Shown here: positions 54,222 to 63,212 of the stretch, one piece after another
Numbering within the stretch: the first letter of the stretch is position 1
How the letters are laid out: each line of letters begins with the position of its first letter
Source of the DNA: Chaetoceros tenuissimus
Lineage: Eukaryota > Bacillariophyta > Thalassiosirophyceae > Chaetocerotales > Chaetocerotaceae
DNA: 64,000 nucleotides
Direction: 5' to 3'
Assembly (NCBI GenBank): GCA_021927905.1
Contig: BLLK01000069.1
Coordinates: 2,356,001 to 2,420,000, forward strand
The notes under the pieces: model-generated
Seen by the model: only the letters and a program-made list of their open reading frames with translations
Told to the model about the DNA's origin: nothing
The model's database searches: none
Made by a program: the position numbers and the translations under genes

Positions 54222-55325
54222 CCTAAAATCGAAGCAACTTCTCCATAGCTCATCGATCATTTTTCTACTGCAGCTCATGAATAGATGGTTCTCGCACGTA
54301 TGGCGACCGGCGGATGATTACTTCTAGCTAGCTGATATGGCGACAATGTCATTACAGAAACAACGGCCGTATAAGAAGCAAGACAACAAGATGCTGGTTC
54401 TTGGCAAGCTAGTACTATGATAGATAGATCTACTAGCTTTAAGTGGCACTGTGGTGTACTGCATTGAATTCGAGCTTTCGATCTATTATTCTATCAAAAT
54501 TGATTGTTCAAATTCAAAGTTGTTGCGAGATGAATGATTGCTTTCGTTGAAAAAATCAACTTGTCCGCCTGATCTATGATTCTCGCTGCGCGCATGATTG
54601 CATACTAGTAATTCCGTCCACTCTGTCTTTCGAGCTTTTAATGGACTCAGTACGAGTTAATGTGAGACTTACCAAGGCATTGCCGCTCTTTCCCAGTCTT
54701 ATAGCTCTTACTAAGATCCTTTCTAGCTACTGATTGCGAATTGAAGAGGATATGTATCCTTTGCTTGCTAGCTGGGAGTGCGAAGGCACACTGACTTTGC
54801 TTACAAAAATGTTTTCGCAGACTCCGGTCGCTCACCCCCTACTCTTCCTTACAACGACTGACGTCGCCTTTTCTCCAATGATAGGACCTAGCACTAAATA
54901 AATGACATGAGATGTAGCTACGAGTAGGTAGAAAAATATTGAGTCCCATCTTTAGTCCCATCTTTACAAGATAGTACATAGGGGATAATGACAGGGTGTA
55001 ATTCCCTAATCGAAGCAATTTCATGATAGCTTATCGATCATTTTCCTGCTGAAGCACATGGATAAATAGTTCTTACATGCATCTAGCAGATATGGAAACA
55101 ACATGGCTGATTACAGAACAAGAAGCAAGACAAGATCTTGCTGTTTTTCGAAGGGATTAGATGATACTAGCTTATCGATCCTTTTCCTGCTGAAGAAGCA
55201 CATGGACAGATAGTTCATGCATGCATGGCGACTGGCGGACGAATGACTACTACTAGCAGATATGGAAACAATATGGCTGATTACAGAACCAACGTACAAG
55301 AAGAAGCAAGACAAGATCTTGATGG
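54222..55325. repeat. Cluster of three ~120-150-base repeats 3' of bZIP-like gene 2
   Basis: Copies lie at about 54222-54420, 54995-55140 and 55165-55325. Each runs TCGATC, TTTTCCTGCTG or a variant, a short CATGGA(C/T)A-like phrase, TAGCAGATATGGAAACAA or TGATATGGCGACAA, ATTACAGAA and AAGAAGCAAGACAA. Copies 2 and 3 are close; the first is diverged. The spacer (54421-54994) has no supported gene. Confidence 0.72.
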
Positions 55326-55392
55326 TCCTTTGTCCTACTTTCCGAAGATTATACACTACTACTCCTTGCAATGATTGTTCATTGTCTGACAT

Positions 55393-56772
55393 CTAAAACG
55401 GGCTGAGATTGTATTTTGGTGGTGGCACTAGCACACTAGATTGCTGATTTGCAGACCTTATGCTGTTCAAGAAGATTTGTATAGTCATTGCGTCGACTCC
55501 AAGAGTGACAAGCTCGTTGATAAGCTCTTGGTTCTTCTCTTTCAGCTCAAAGTTAGCTTTGGTCAATCTTGTGATTTCTTCCTCTCTCTTTTTGTTTCTT
55601 TCAGCGGCATTTTTACGCCTGTTTCGTGCACGATTTCTGGCTTTGGTTCTGTAGTCGTCTTCTTGATTATGTGGAGTATAATCTTGACAAAGCTCGTCAT
55701 TGCTAGTATCTTGTTTTTGCTGTCGCTCTTCTGCTGTCTGGTCAGTGGAGGTATTTTCACGGATGGGGATAGGGACCTGACTTCCACTATCTTCTTCGAG
55801 TGTGGTGTTATGATTGTCATTTTCTTCACAGTTTCTGTTGTTTCTATTTTCGCTGATATCATGGTGTAAAGGAGGACTAGGAATCGATTGCAGCCTGTCG
55901 CTGCGATGAGGCGAGGAAGAGCGTGTGTCTTGTTGCCTTTCTGCATCACTGAGCTTGTCTTTGTTGTTATTATCCTTTGTTTGTATGTTCTGAGTGGAAG
56001 TGTATTTATCACCATCGAAATCTTGGATGTTGGCCTGATCAGATCTCATCTGATCACTCTCAAAGAAGGAGGCACCGGCGGGAACATTTCTATCTTCATC
56101 GTCACCATCTTCGTTTTTACCTTCTTCTTGTTGGATGGGATTATCATCATAAGTTCCGAGCTTGCGATAATTAGAACCCTGGCTTCGCAACATGATAGAT
56201 TCAGTTTTATGACTCTTTCCGAATATACTCTTTTTGTATTGTACTTGCAACTCTTTGGCAATTTGGGAAACTTCTAGAACATCGTTTTTATAAATTTTCT
56301 CCTCTTTCTGTGTATGACCTTGAATGTTGTACCTTTGAGTTTCTCCCTTTCTTTTTTTGTCATTGCTACTGAAACTCTGGCCTCCTCCCTCTACCGATGC
56401 AGCCTCTCTTTTGCAATCAGTTTGATTATAGCCTGATTGTCTTGGCGATTCAAAGCTGTGCTTAGTACTTATTCTGGAGGTTGACGCAAGACTCGATGAT
56501 GTCGCCGCTGAAGGAGACTCCTTTTCTGGATTCTTTCCTGCTGCATGCTCATCATGATTTTCACTGTGCTTCTTCATTAAACTGCTTTTTTGTATTATTT
56601 TGCTATCCTCAACTTTCTTCACTGCATCGTTGATTGAGTCGCCAAAAACGACAAGATTAGATGAGGAAGAGGGTACATGAAGGTCGTTGTTTGAGTTCGA
56701 AGGAAAAGGAGCAGGCCTTGTCTCTGGTTGTGGTGATGGTTTTTGCTGTGTTCCTTGCTCTCCGTCCACCAT
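55393..56772 (-). CDS. bZIP-like transcription factor, tandem paralog 2
   Basis: I start at the ATG at 56772 (MVDGEQGTQQKPSPQPETRP), which aligns with the start of paralog 1; an in-frame ATG at 56874 adds 34 residues with no counterpart. The product has 459 residues with the same layout: polar acidic N-terminal part, DDYRTKARNRARNRRKNAAE basic region, a zipper with four leucines at seven-residue spacing (RLTKANFELKEKNQELINEL), then LGVDAMTIQIFLNS and VPPPKYNLSPF. It shares with paralog 1 both sequence and ~85 bases of 3' flank, so the two arose by tandem duplication. Unlike paralog 1 it keeps Arg at the eighth place after the basic-region Asn. Confidence 0.75.
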   Translation of the reverse strand: MVDGEQGTQQKPSPQPETRPAPFPSNSNNDLHVPSSSSNLVVFGDSINDAVKKVEDSKIIQKSSLMKKHSENHDEHAAGKNPEKESPSAATSSSLASTSRISTKHSFESPRQSGYNQTDCKREAASVEGGGQSFSSNDKKRKGETQRYNIQGHTQKEEKIYKNDVLEVSQIAKELQVQYKKSIFGKSHKTESIMLRSQGSNYRKLGTYDDNPIQQEEGKNEDGDDEDRNVPAGASFFESDQMRSDQANIQDFDGDKYTSTQNIQTKDNNNKDKLSDAERQQDTRSSSPHRSDRLQSIPSPPLHHDISENRNNRNCEENDNHNTTLEEDSGSQVPIPIRENTSTDQTAEERQQKQDTSNDELCQDYTPHNQEDDYRTKARNRARNRRKNAAERNKKREEEITRLTKANFELKEKNQELINELVTLGVDAMTIQIFLNSIRSANQQSSVLVPPPKYNLSPF

Positions 56773-57324
56773 GATTCTACAACCTAGTTCAAATGTTAGA
56801 ATGGTTGGACTTGCAGATGCGTCTAGATACAATGTTAGTTTTGTTATAGTTTTTTCTGAGCGGTGGCTCGTCATCAGGCTAAATTTCAGGCTACATTATT
56901 TCAGGCCAGCTGTTTCAGGCTGAGCATCTGTTTTTTAGAAAAGTCTAGTCAGTGTGACGGTATCTGCGTCATGAGGTCAGACTTCACAAAGTACTTACGT
57001 AGAAAATGATCAGAAGCAACGACCGCAGTAATAACTTATCATAGAAAGAATGGAAAGTGTTTAGGTACGTACGTATGCGGGTATGAATCTTTTGTTGTAA
57101 TACGTACAGTATTGCGTCCACAAGAAGATTTCTATGCCTTTTTTGGGTCAAGAAGAGTCAAGAATACCAAAAAAATTCCACTCATGTTTTGTTACTAATT
57201 ACCTTATTTTCTATTCGATGCATGCAAATCACTCGAACCTACTCGAACTCATCTCTCAAATTATCGTTACAACGTAAAGAGAGAACGCAATTCAAGCATT
57301 CTTAGAATTGCTTTTTGAAAATGA
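56773..57324. other. Upstream region of bZIP-like gene 2, no gene seen
   Basis: 552 bases with no supported gene. It ends exactly where the long direct repeat begins. Confidence 0.5.
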
Positions 57325-58113
57325 GGTATTGCTGTCTTTTTTCATTCATCATGGTGAATCAAAACCATTTATACTTACAAAAGGATGACACCTTTGATGC
57401 AATAATCTTTGGATATGACCAACGGCAATGTAGTTCGTCGGGAAGATTAGTAGTGTATCATAGGACCAATAGGATAGCTAGGTAGGTTTAGTAGGATGGA
57501 TACTTTTGTGGATAATTCTACAGTTTCTTTTTGGATTTGTGGCCGGTGGCCGGTGGCTGGCAGGTCGTCAAAACATAGATGCATTTAAAAGAAATGACGA
57601 GATGAAAAAAAGTAAATTTGTAAGTATTTGTGATAGATTTCACAGCCATCAATCGCCTCCTAAGCCAGCAGACATCGCTCGTCATCTACCTGCAATCTTT
57701 ACTAGTATCAATCAAATGCCAATTCTAATATTATCGCTCTTCTTTGCTTTCCGAAAACCACCAGTCATTTCGAAGCATTCTTTCTAAGCAACAACCAGAA
57801 TTTATTTCTTCTCAAGAACTTATTCGAAGAATTCACTCATAGAGCGGGTCGTGGTCATCATTATATTCATGATGAGCAGGAGCGTGGTACATATAACAGA
57901 CGACGATGAAGCCAGGATCATACCAAACCAAAAGCGACGATAATGATAGTAGCAGATAGTACTATTAGCAATGATCGTACGATGGTTTTCAGCCAGCTAC
58001 TAGTATACGAGGATACACATCAAGTCACTTCTGAAAAATCTTTCAGTAGTCTAACAGCTAAGACTGCCGCTCCTATATTCTGAAAATGAGATTTTTATTA
58101 AACATTGTTTACG
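57325..58113. repeat. Long direct repeat, copy 1 (at least 789 bases)
   Basis: This stretch is repeated at 63212-64000 at a constant offset of 5,887 bases, with no difference I could find. It likely continues into the urease exons, since copy 2 is cut off only by the window end. It holds a 93-codon ORF (57506-57787) with no recognisable domain, not called as a gene. Confidence 0.9.
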
Positions 58114-58133
58114 ACTAAAGATGCCGAGAGCTT

Positions 58134-59089
58134 TTAGAACATGAAATATTTTTGTGCTAATGGTAGCTCACTAAGTGGTTTGCATGTCAATAATTCGCCA
58201 TCAGCAGTCACTTGGTAGGTTTCAGGGTCTACCTTGATATCAGGCGTCGCACAATTCAGTTTCATATCAGTCTTCTTCAGATCTCTACATTTCTTGACAG
58301 GATAAGTAGTCTTCATCAAGCCATAAGACTGGACAGTCTCGGAATCAACAGAGAGCTTAGAAACAAATGCTAAAGAACATTTTGCTGCTGAGTGTGCAGA
58401 TCGAGCAATATACTGTGGACGCATCATTACAGGCTGTGGAGTAGGAATACTTGCATTAGGATCTCCCATTTGAGCCCATGCGATTTGTCCAGCTTTAATA
58501 ACCAAGTTTGGCTTAGCACCAAAGAAGGCTGGATCCCAGAGACAAAGATCTGCCATTTTACCAACCTCAACAGATCCGATAATTTCAGAAAAGCCATGCG
58601 CGATCGCAGGATTGATTGTATATTTAGCTATGAACAGTTTACAGTAAAGAAGTTAGCACTTGTCTTCCAAAAAATTAGTGAAATAAGTAAACAAAGAAGA
58701 CTTACCCACGTAACGTTTAGCTCTAAAGTTATCAACCGTGGACAAGTTGCCTGTGATACCAGTTGTTTGTTCGTAGCTCTTTAGAAAGATTAAAATAAAC
58801 TGAGATTGGATATCAAGACTAAAAGAAAGAAGTAATAGTCGCCCACTTGAATACTAACCTTATCTTCCTCAATCTGTCCACGTTGTACTTTCATCTTATG
58901 AGCAGTCTGCCAAGTTCTTGTGATGACCTCTCCAACTCTACCCATAGCTTGACTGTCAGATGAGATAATGCTTATTGCACCCATATCATGGAGAATATCC
59001 TTGGCAGCAATAGTCTCTCCACGAATACGAGACTCGGCAAATGCAACATCTTCCTTCAAATTCTTGTCAAGATGGTGACATACCATCAA
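58134..59089 (-). CDS. Urease, C-terminal part only (3' exons)
   Basis: Three exons, 58859-59089, 58706-58778 and 58134-58627, with introns of 80 and 78 bases (donors GTTAGT and GTAAGT), encode the last 265 residues. They follow the alpha domain closely: LMVCHHLD with the catalytic flap Cys and His, [23 protein letters not shown] with the nickel-ligand Asp, [28 protein letters not shown] and the end LAQKYFMF. Urease hydrolyses urea to ammonia and CO2 with two Ni ions. The first exon starts at a 3' splice site (TTTCTTTAG), so more exons must lie upstream on this strand. Instead a Penelope-like element begins 64 bases away and the urease 5' exons do not appear in the window. Confidence 0.93.
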
Positions 59090-59244
59090 CTAAAGAAAAT
59101 AATGAATGAGAAAAGTATCAACAAGACAAAGTTCCCATAAGTACAAAAAACTTATGTATAGTGTAGAGTAGATGTAAAGTAGAACTTTTTCGAAACTAGT
59201 TTTAATAGTTAGAGGTAGATCCAAAACAATGTGTGGAGATGAGA

Positions 59245-59282
59245 GCCACTTGTTTCGGCATGGTAAGCCTTCATCAGTTGGC
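59245..59282 (-). other. Hammerhead ribozyme-like motif in the terminal repeat (candidate)
   Basis: On the sense strand of the element, CTGATGA (59277-59271) is followed by a short GGC/GCC helix and CGAAAC (59257-59252). Flanking GCCA and TGGC can pair. Penelope-like terminal repeats are known to carry hammerhead ribozymes. The fit to the canonical motif is incomplete, so activity is not claimed. The same bases lie at 62932-62969. Confidence 0.35.
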
Positions 59283-59423
59283 GTAACCTTCTATTTTTCA
59301 TTTTGTGAGCGATAATGAGTCATCGCTGATATTAGCTAAATTAGCCTAATCTCCCGGGCATGACACAGTATGAAAATGTACTGCAAAATGTTGTACGGTG
59401 TGCTCACAATTCCAAATTAAATG

Positions 59424-59492
59424 ATTTTTTTCAAATCGAGACATTATCTGTTCGCTTTAGCGGACAGATAATGTCGAAGATTTGAAAAAAAT
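59424..59492. repeat. Long hairpin (inverted repeat) inside the left terminal repeat
   Basis: TTTTTTCAAATC and GACATTATCTGT pair with ACAGATAATGTC and GATTTGAAAAAA around a CGCTTTAGCG core, giving a near-continuous stem of about 30 base pairs. The same hairpin occurs at 63111-63179. Inverted repeats are usual in Penelope-like terminal regions. Confidence 0.85.
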
Positions 59493-59535
59493 CCCTGTAG
59501 CGAAGAAATTCCCTCTCTGTAAAGGATACAGGGAT

Positions 59536-61593
59536 TCAGAGATTTGCTGTTTCCTCTAGCTTAGCAAGGCTGGAGGCAACAGAGAAGTTCTTTCCAAATC
59601 GGCCTTTTCTTGGAGATAGAATACTTTTCAAGTTTTTAGCACCGTGATAGCATACTGTCATGCGGTCGCAGGTGACAGAGTATTCGCTTTTATCATCAGA
59701 AGGTGTTTCTTCTGGATCGGTATTTTGTGTAGCTAATTCTTGTGAAAACAGCTCTTGAAAGTAAGACGATGGAGGATCGGCAGGATTGACATTGACATGT
59801 AGAAAGATTGGTCTTGTTTTTTCTACTGTTTCTGTTGTAGATATATCTAGCTGATTCGGTCCAAAGTATGTAGAAATGGCTTCTTTGAAAAGGGGGCGTA
59901 TATCCTCATCTTGATATCCTCTATCTAGTAAACGTTGATGACACTTTACTAAAAAAGGAACAATATCAATAGTGTCAGTACATAGACACTTAGCACGGTA
60001 TACCATACCCGAAATGAGACCTTTAAGTACTCCTTTCGAGTGGCACGAGTGTGGTGGGATATATAGGTATAGATTCAGGTCTTTTTCATAGATCGTTGTA
60101 GCTATTTTTCCGTTCTTGATGGATATGTTCAAGTCAAGAAAGATAGCAGAGGTATCAAGAGAGCTGAACTCCCATTGTAATGGCTGTAGTCCAGTTCGTG
60201 CAAAGAAAGGATGGTCTATACCGTAGCTGGCCATTGTCATTTTAAACTCATCGAGACGGATGTTGGGAGTATCATCTTGTGGAATCCATATCCCAAAGCC
60301 GTCATCTATGTAACGACGATAGTAATGCAATTCTGGAAACTTGTTGATAATTCTGTGTTCATGTATACAGAAATAGATTGTAGCCCATGGTGGAGCTGGC
60401 GGCGTTCCCATTGCTGTACCTGTTTGTTGCAGCCAAAAAGTATCTCCAAAAGCAAATATATTATTTGTCATGACGATTTCCAGAGCGTGAATAAGCATTG
60501 CAGGGCATATCCCTGCAAAGGTTGCAACACTTGTGCCTAATTCGTCTTCTAGGAGGAATTTGCTTAATTCCTCCTTAGCGTGCTCGAGATGGATGTTCGT
60601 ATACATGGCTGTAGCATCCATGGTTATTAATCGAGCAGAGTCTGGTAGTTCAAGCTCTTTCAGCTCAGATACAATTTCTCTGCTGCTGGTCGCGATGTAG
60701 GGAAGAAAAGGTAGCATCTTTTGGAGCTCTACATCAAGCCATTTTGCAAGTCCGTAGCAGGTACTACCACTATAAGAGATGATTGGTCTCGTTTTAAGTG
60801 GGGTTTTGTGGATCTTTGCTAGGAGATAAAACCATGATGGATTAGTTGATGTGTTTTGTTTAATAAACATCACTTCATTTTCTGGAAGCCATCTCTTATT
60901 TTCCCAAACGTCGCAAAAAGTGTCAATTGAATTCATGACTTGGAGGATTCTGTTAGTCTTCTCTTCTGGCGTCAATCTTTTGTATGCGGTGGTGTTGGAG
61001 AGATGGTCTCTATGGGCTAAGAAGATGTATTCATCTCGATCCATTGTTATTGGACCAAGATTTTTGTCAGCATTGAACACAATGACGTTCGGATTATCTT
61101 GTAGCCATTTCATAGCACGTTTTTGTTGTAGTGTCAAGTTAGGTTCACATTTTTTTGATTTTGAGAAGTCATGAATGATCCGTTCTTGGAATCTTTCAAA
61201 TCGTTGTTTGTATTTCTCTGGTATCTTTGGTACCCAATTTTTGTTAATGTACAAGGGGGGCTTCTCATAGTCTGTTTGTGTGCTGCTATTGAAGAAGATA
61301 AAGCGGTGATAATCGTCACTGAGCCGTTGTAGTGCGATATCTGATGGTGTGCTTGATTGTTTAGGGTTTGGACAGAATTTAAGTCCTAAACCAAGTAGAT
61401 TCTTAATGAATGGTGGTACCTTTGTATTTTTGCAAAGGTTGTGATATGCCATGTTTTTTGGTCTTTTTATCTGAAACTCTTTTGGAAGTTTCACGGCTAG
61501 TCGGCAGGCATTTGTTTTTGCAGAGAGACGAGGATTAGGGCAATAACCATAGATAGAAATTATTTTACGAGTATTATTGTTAAATAAACTCAA
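59536..61593 (-). CDS. Penelope-like reverse transcriptase (ORF2)
   Basis: The 685-residue protein carries hallmarks of Penelope-like reverse transcriptases: LLGLGLKFCPNPK (66-78), NADKNLGPITMDRDEY (174-189), LLAKIHKTPLKTRPIIS (257-273), catalytic MDATAMYTNI (325-334), TAMGTPPAPPWA (393-404) and YIDD (428-431). NLKSILSPRKG near the C-terminus matches the family's conserved tail. Neither an N- nor a C-terminal GIY-YIG endonuclease is evident. It would copy the element's RNA into DNA, probably primed at a free DNA 3' end. Confidence 0.85.
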   Translation of the reverse strand: MSLFNNNTRKIISIYGYCPNPRLSAKTNACRLAVKLPKEFQIKRPKNMAYHNLCKNTKVPPFIKNLLGLGLKFCPNPKQSSTPSDIALQRLSDDYHRFIFFNSSTQTDYEKPPLYINKNWVPKIPEKYKQRFERFQERIIHDFSKSKKCEPNLTLQQKRAMKWLQDNPNVIVFNADKNLGPITMDRDEYIFLAHRDHLSNTTAYKRLTPEEKTNRILQVMNSIDTFCDVWENKRWLPENEVMFIKQNTSTNPSWFYLLAKIHKTPLKTRPIISYSGSTCYGLAKWLDVELQKMLPFLPYIATSSREIVSELKELELPDSARLITMDATAMYTNIHLEHAKEELSKFLLEDELGTSVATFAGICPAMLIHALEIVMTNNIFAFGDTFWLQQTGTAMGTPPAPPWATIYFCIHEHRIINKFPELHYYRRYIDDGFGIWIPQDDTPNIRLDEFKMTMASYGIDHPFFARTGLQPLQWEFSSLDTSAIFLDLNISIKNGKIATTIYEKDLNLYLYIPPHSCHSKGVLKGLISGMVYRAKCLCTDTIDIVPFLVKCHQRLLDRGYQDEDIRPLFKEAISTYFGPNQLDISTTETVEKTRPIFLHVNVNPADPPSSYFQELFSQELATQNTDPEETPSDDKSEYSVTCDRMTVCYHGAKNLKSILSPRKGRFGKNFSVASSLAKLEETANL

Positions 61594-61637
61594 TTTCTTC
61601 TGATTTCTTTTGGTTTGCCATTCCCTTTCTTCGTCTT

Positions 61638-62822
61638 CTATCTCTGAGATCTGTTGTTTGATCTTCCGCTTGAGGTACCTCTGCCTCTGCCTCTGCCCTG
61701 ATGGTTTCTTTGTCTTTGTTGCTGTTGTTTCTGACGATGAGAAGATTTTTTGCTGGCGCTCTTCTTTTTTGCATTTGCTGTCTTTTTTGCATTTGCTGTC
61801 TCCTCGGCCCCATTGAAGTTTTTTGATTTCTGTTGGAGTTTTTGGAGTTTTTTGATTTCTTTTTCCATCGCTTTAATCTTTTCATCTGTTGCATTTTTGT
61901 TAATGATTGCAGCCGCGGGACCCGCAGCGTTATCAAATTCAATTTCCATATCTGCTGCTGCTGTCTCTTTCTTTTTTAAATCAAATTTGCTGTCGAAATT
62001 GAGGGTTGCCTCTTCTTTTTCATAGGCAGCAGTGTAGGCATCGTAGCTGTCATACAAAGTCTCTTTCAAGATTTTGCAAACAAAGTTGTAGCAGTCTTTT
62101 GCACTGTCGAGTCTACTATACGAGTCTGTATCAGCTCTGAGGTCTGTAATGTTGGTAAGGTTAACTAGCACTTGACCAATATTACAACCGGAGAAGAGTC
62201 CATACATGAGTTGTTTGCTCTCTAAGTCATTCTCATTTTCTCTCATCTTGAGAGCTTTTAAGACTATAAAGTTGGGATTCCCGATCAACTCTTCGCTGTT
62301 GTCGGGTTTGTTTATATAAATCCAAATTTCAACAAGAGTGGTTGTAAATTGGACGCTGAATTCAGCCAGGTCCAATAATACAAGTTCCAGCTCTTTTTGG
62401 GCTGCGGACTTCATGACTTTCGTCATTGCCTGTTGGTATTTCTCAATCGCTTCTTTCTCCTGTTCAGCAATAGAGGTTTGGAAAGCCTCATCAGCTCTAT
62501 TACTAACTTTAATGGAGGGTTTGATTTGAAGCGGTTTGGGGATGAAGTCATCCTTAAACTTGTCAAGCACAGTCCGTTTCTTGTTGATCGTTTTGAAATG
62601 ATTGGTGAAAGTGTTAGCCAAGTCATTCTTTTTCTCTTCTGAGACTAGTTCGAGCGTTTCAAGGGCTTTACGAATGATCTGTCGAGCTCTATTGATAGGA
62701 GCTTGAAGCACTTTCTTGTTCTTTAAGATGGATGGCAGCGCCGAAGGCGCTGCATCATCTTGAAAAGAGAGTCTAGAGTGTTTACTCGCAGGAAGAAGAG
62801 CCGTTGTCGCAGGTTCTGACAT
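61638..62822 (-). CDS. Penelope-like element ORF1, coiled-coil protein with Arg/Gly-rich tail
   Basis: The 394-residue ORF lies upstream of the reverse transcriptase in the same direction, 44 bases apart. Residues ~1-290 are helical. A coiled coil follows (~305-330), then a Lys/Ala- and Gln-rich stretch and a GRGRGRG tail, suggesting RNA binding. I recognise no family; it may act as an accessory nucleic acid-binding protein as in other retroelements. Confidence 0.6.
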   Translation of the reverse strand: MSEPATTALLPASKHSRLSFQDDAAPSALPSILKNKKVLQAPINRARQIIRKALETLELVSEEKKNDLANTFTNHFKTINKKRTVLDKFKDDFIPKPLQIKPSIKVSNRADEAFQTSIAEQEKEAIEKYQQAMTKVMKSAAQKELELVLLDLAEFSVQFTTTLVEIWIYINKPDNSEELIGNPNFIVLKALKMRENENDLESKQLMYGLFSGCNIGQVLVNLTNITDLRADTDSYSRLDSAKDCYNFVCKILKETLYDSYDAYTAAYEKEEATLNFDSKFDLKKKETAAADMEIEFDNAAGPAAAIINKNATDEKIKAMEKEIKKLQKLQQKSKNFNGAEETANAKKTANAKKKSASKKSSHRQKQQQQRQRNHQGRGRGRGTSSGRSNNRSQR

Positions 62823-62840
62823 CTTTATGTTGATAATCTG

Positions 62841-63212
62841 ATGTATAGTGTAGAGTAGATGTAAAGTAGAACTTTTTCGAAACTAGTTTTAATAGTTAGA
62901 GGTAGATCCAAAACAATGTGTGGAGATGAGAGCCACTTGTTTCGGCATGGTAAGCCTTCATCAGTTGGCGTAACCTTCTATTTTTCATTTTGTGAGCGAT
63001 AATGAGTCATCGCTGATATTAGCTAAATTAGCCTAATCTCCCGGGCATGACACAGTATGAAAATGTACTGCAAAATGTTGTACGGTGTGCTCACAATTCC
63101 AAATTAAATGATTTTTTTCAAATCGAGACATTATCTGTTCGCTTTAGCGGACAGATAATGTCGAAGATTTGAAAAAAATCCCTGTAGCGAAGAAATTCCC
63201 TCTCTGTAAAGG
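62841..63212. repeat. Terminal direct repeat of the Penelope-like element, right copy
   Basis: 372 bases matching 59154-59525 at a constant offset of 3,687. ORF1 starts 18 bases inside its inner edge. Confidence 0.92.

Larger units (their letters stand above)
59154..59525. repeat. Terminal direct repeat of the Penelope-like element, left copy
   Basis: 372 bases, with no difference seen from 62841-63212. The reverse transcriptase stop is 10 bases beyond its inner edge. It contains a long hairpin and a hammerhead-like motif. Confidence 0.92.
59154..63212 (-). mobile_element. Penelope-like retroelement with ORF1, reverse transcriptase and terminal direct repeats
   Basis: The element is compact (4,059 bases): terminal repeat, ORF1, reverse transcriptase, terminal repeat, with only 10-45 bases between parts, all read on the minus strand. 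The transcriptase is of the Penelope type, not the LTR or LINE type. The two terminal repeats look identical, so the insertion is young, and the element looks whole. I see no GIY-YIG endonuclease. It lies in an intron of the urease gene on one side and against the start of a long direct repeat on the other. Confidence 0.85.

Noticed and set aside
57506-57787. 93-codon ORF present in both copies of the long direct repeat (also 63393-63674)
   Set aside because: Its presence twice is explained by the duplication; hydrophobic start then random composition, no domain.
59154-63212. LTR retrotransposon or DIRS element
   Set aside because: Terminal direct repeats fit, but no protease, RNase H, integrase or tyrosine recombinase is seen and the transcriptase has Penelope-type motifs.
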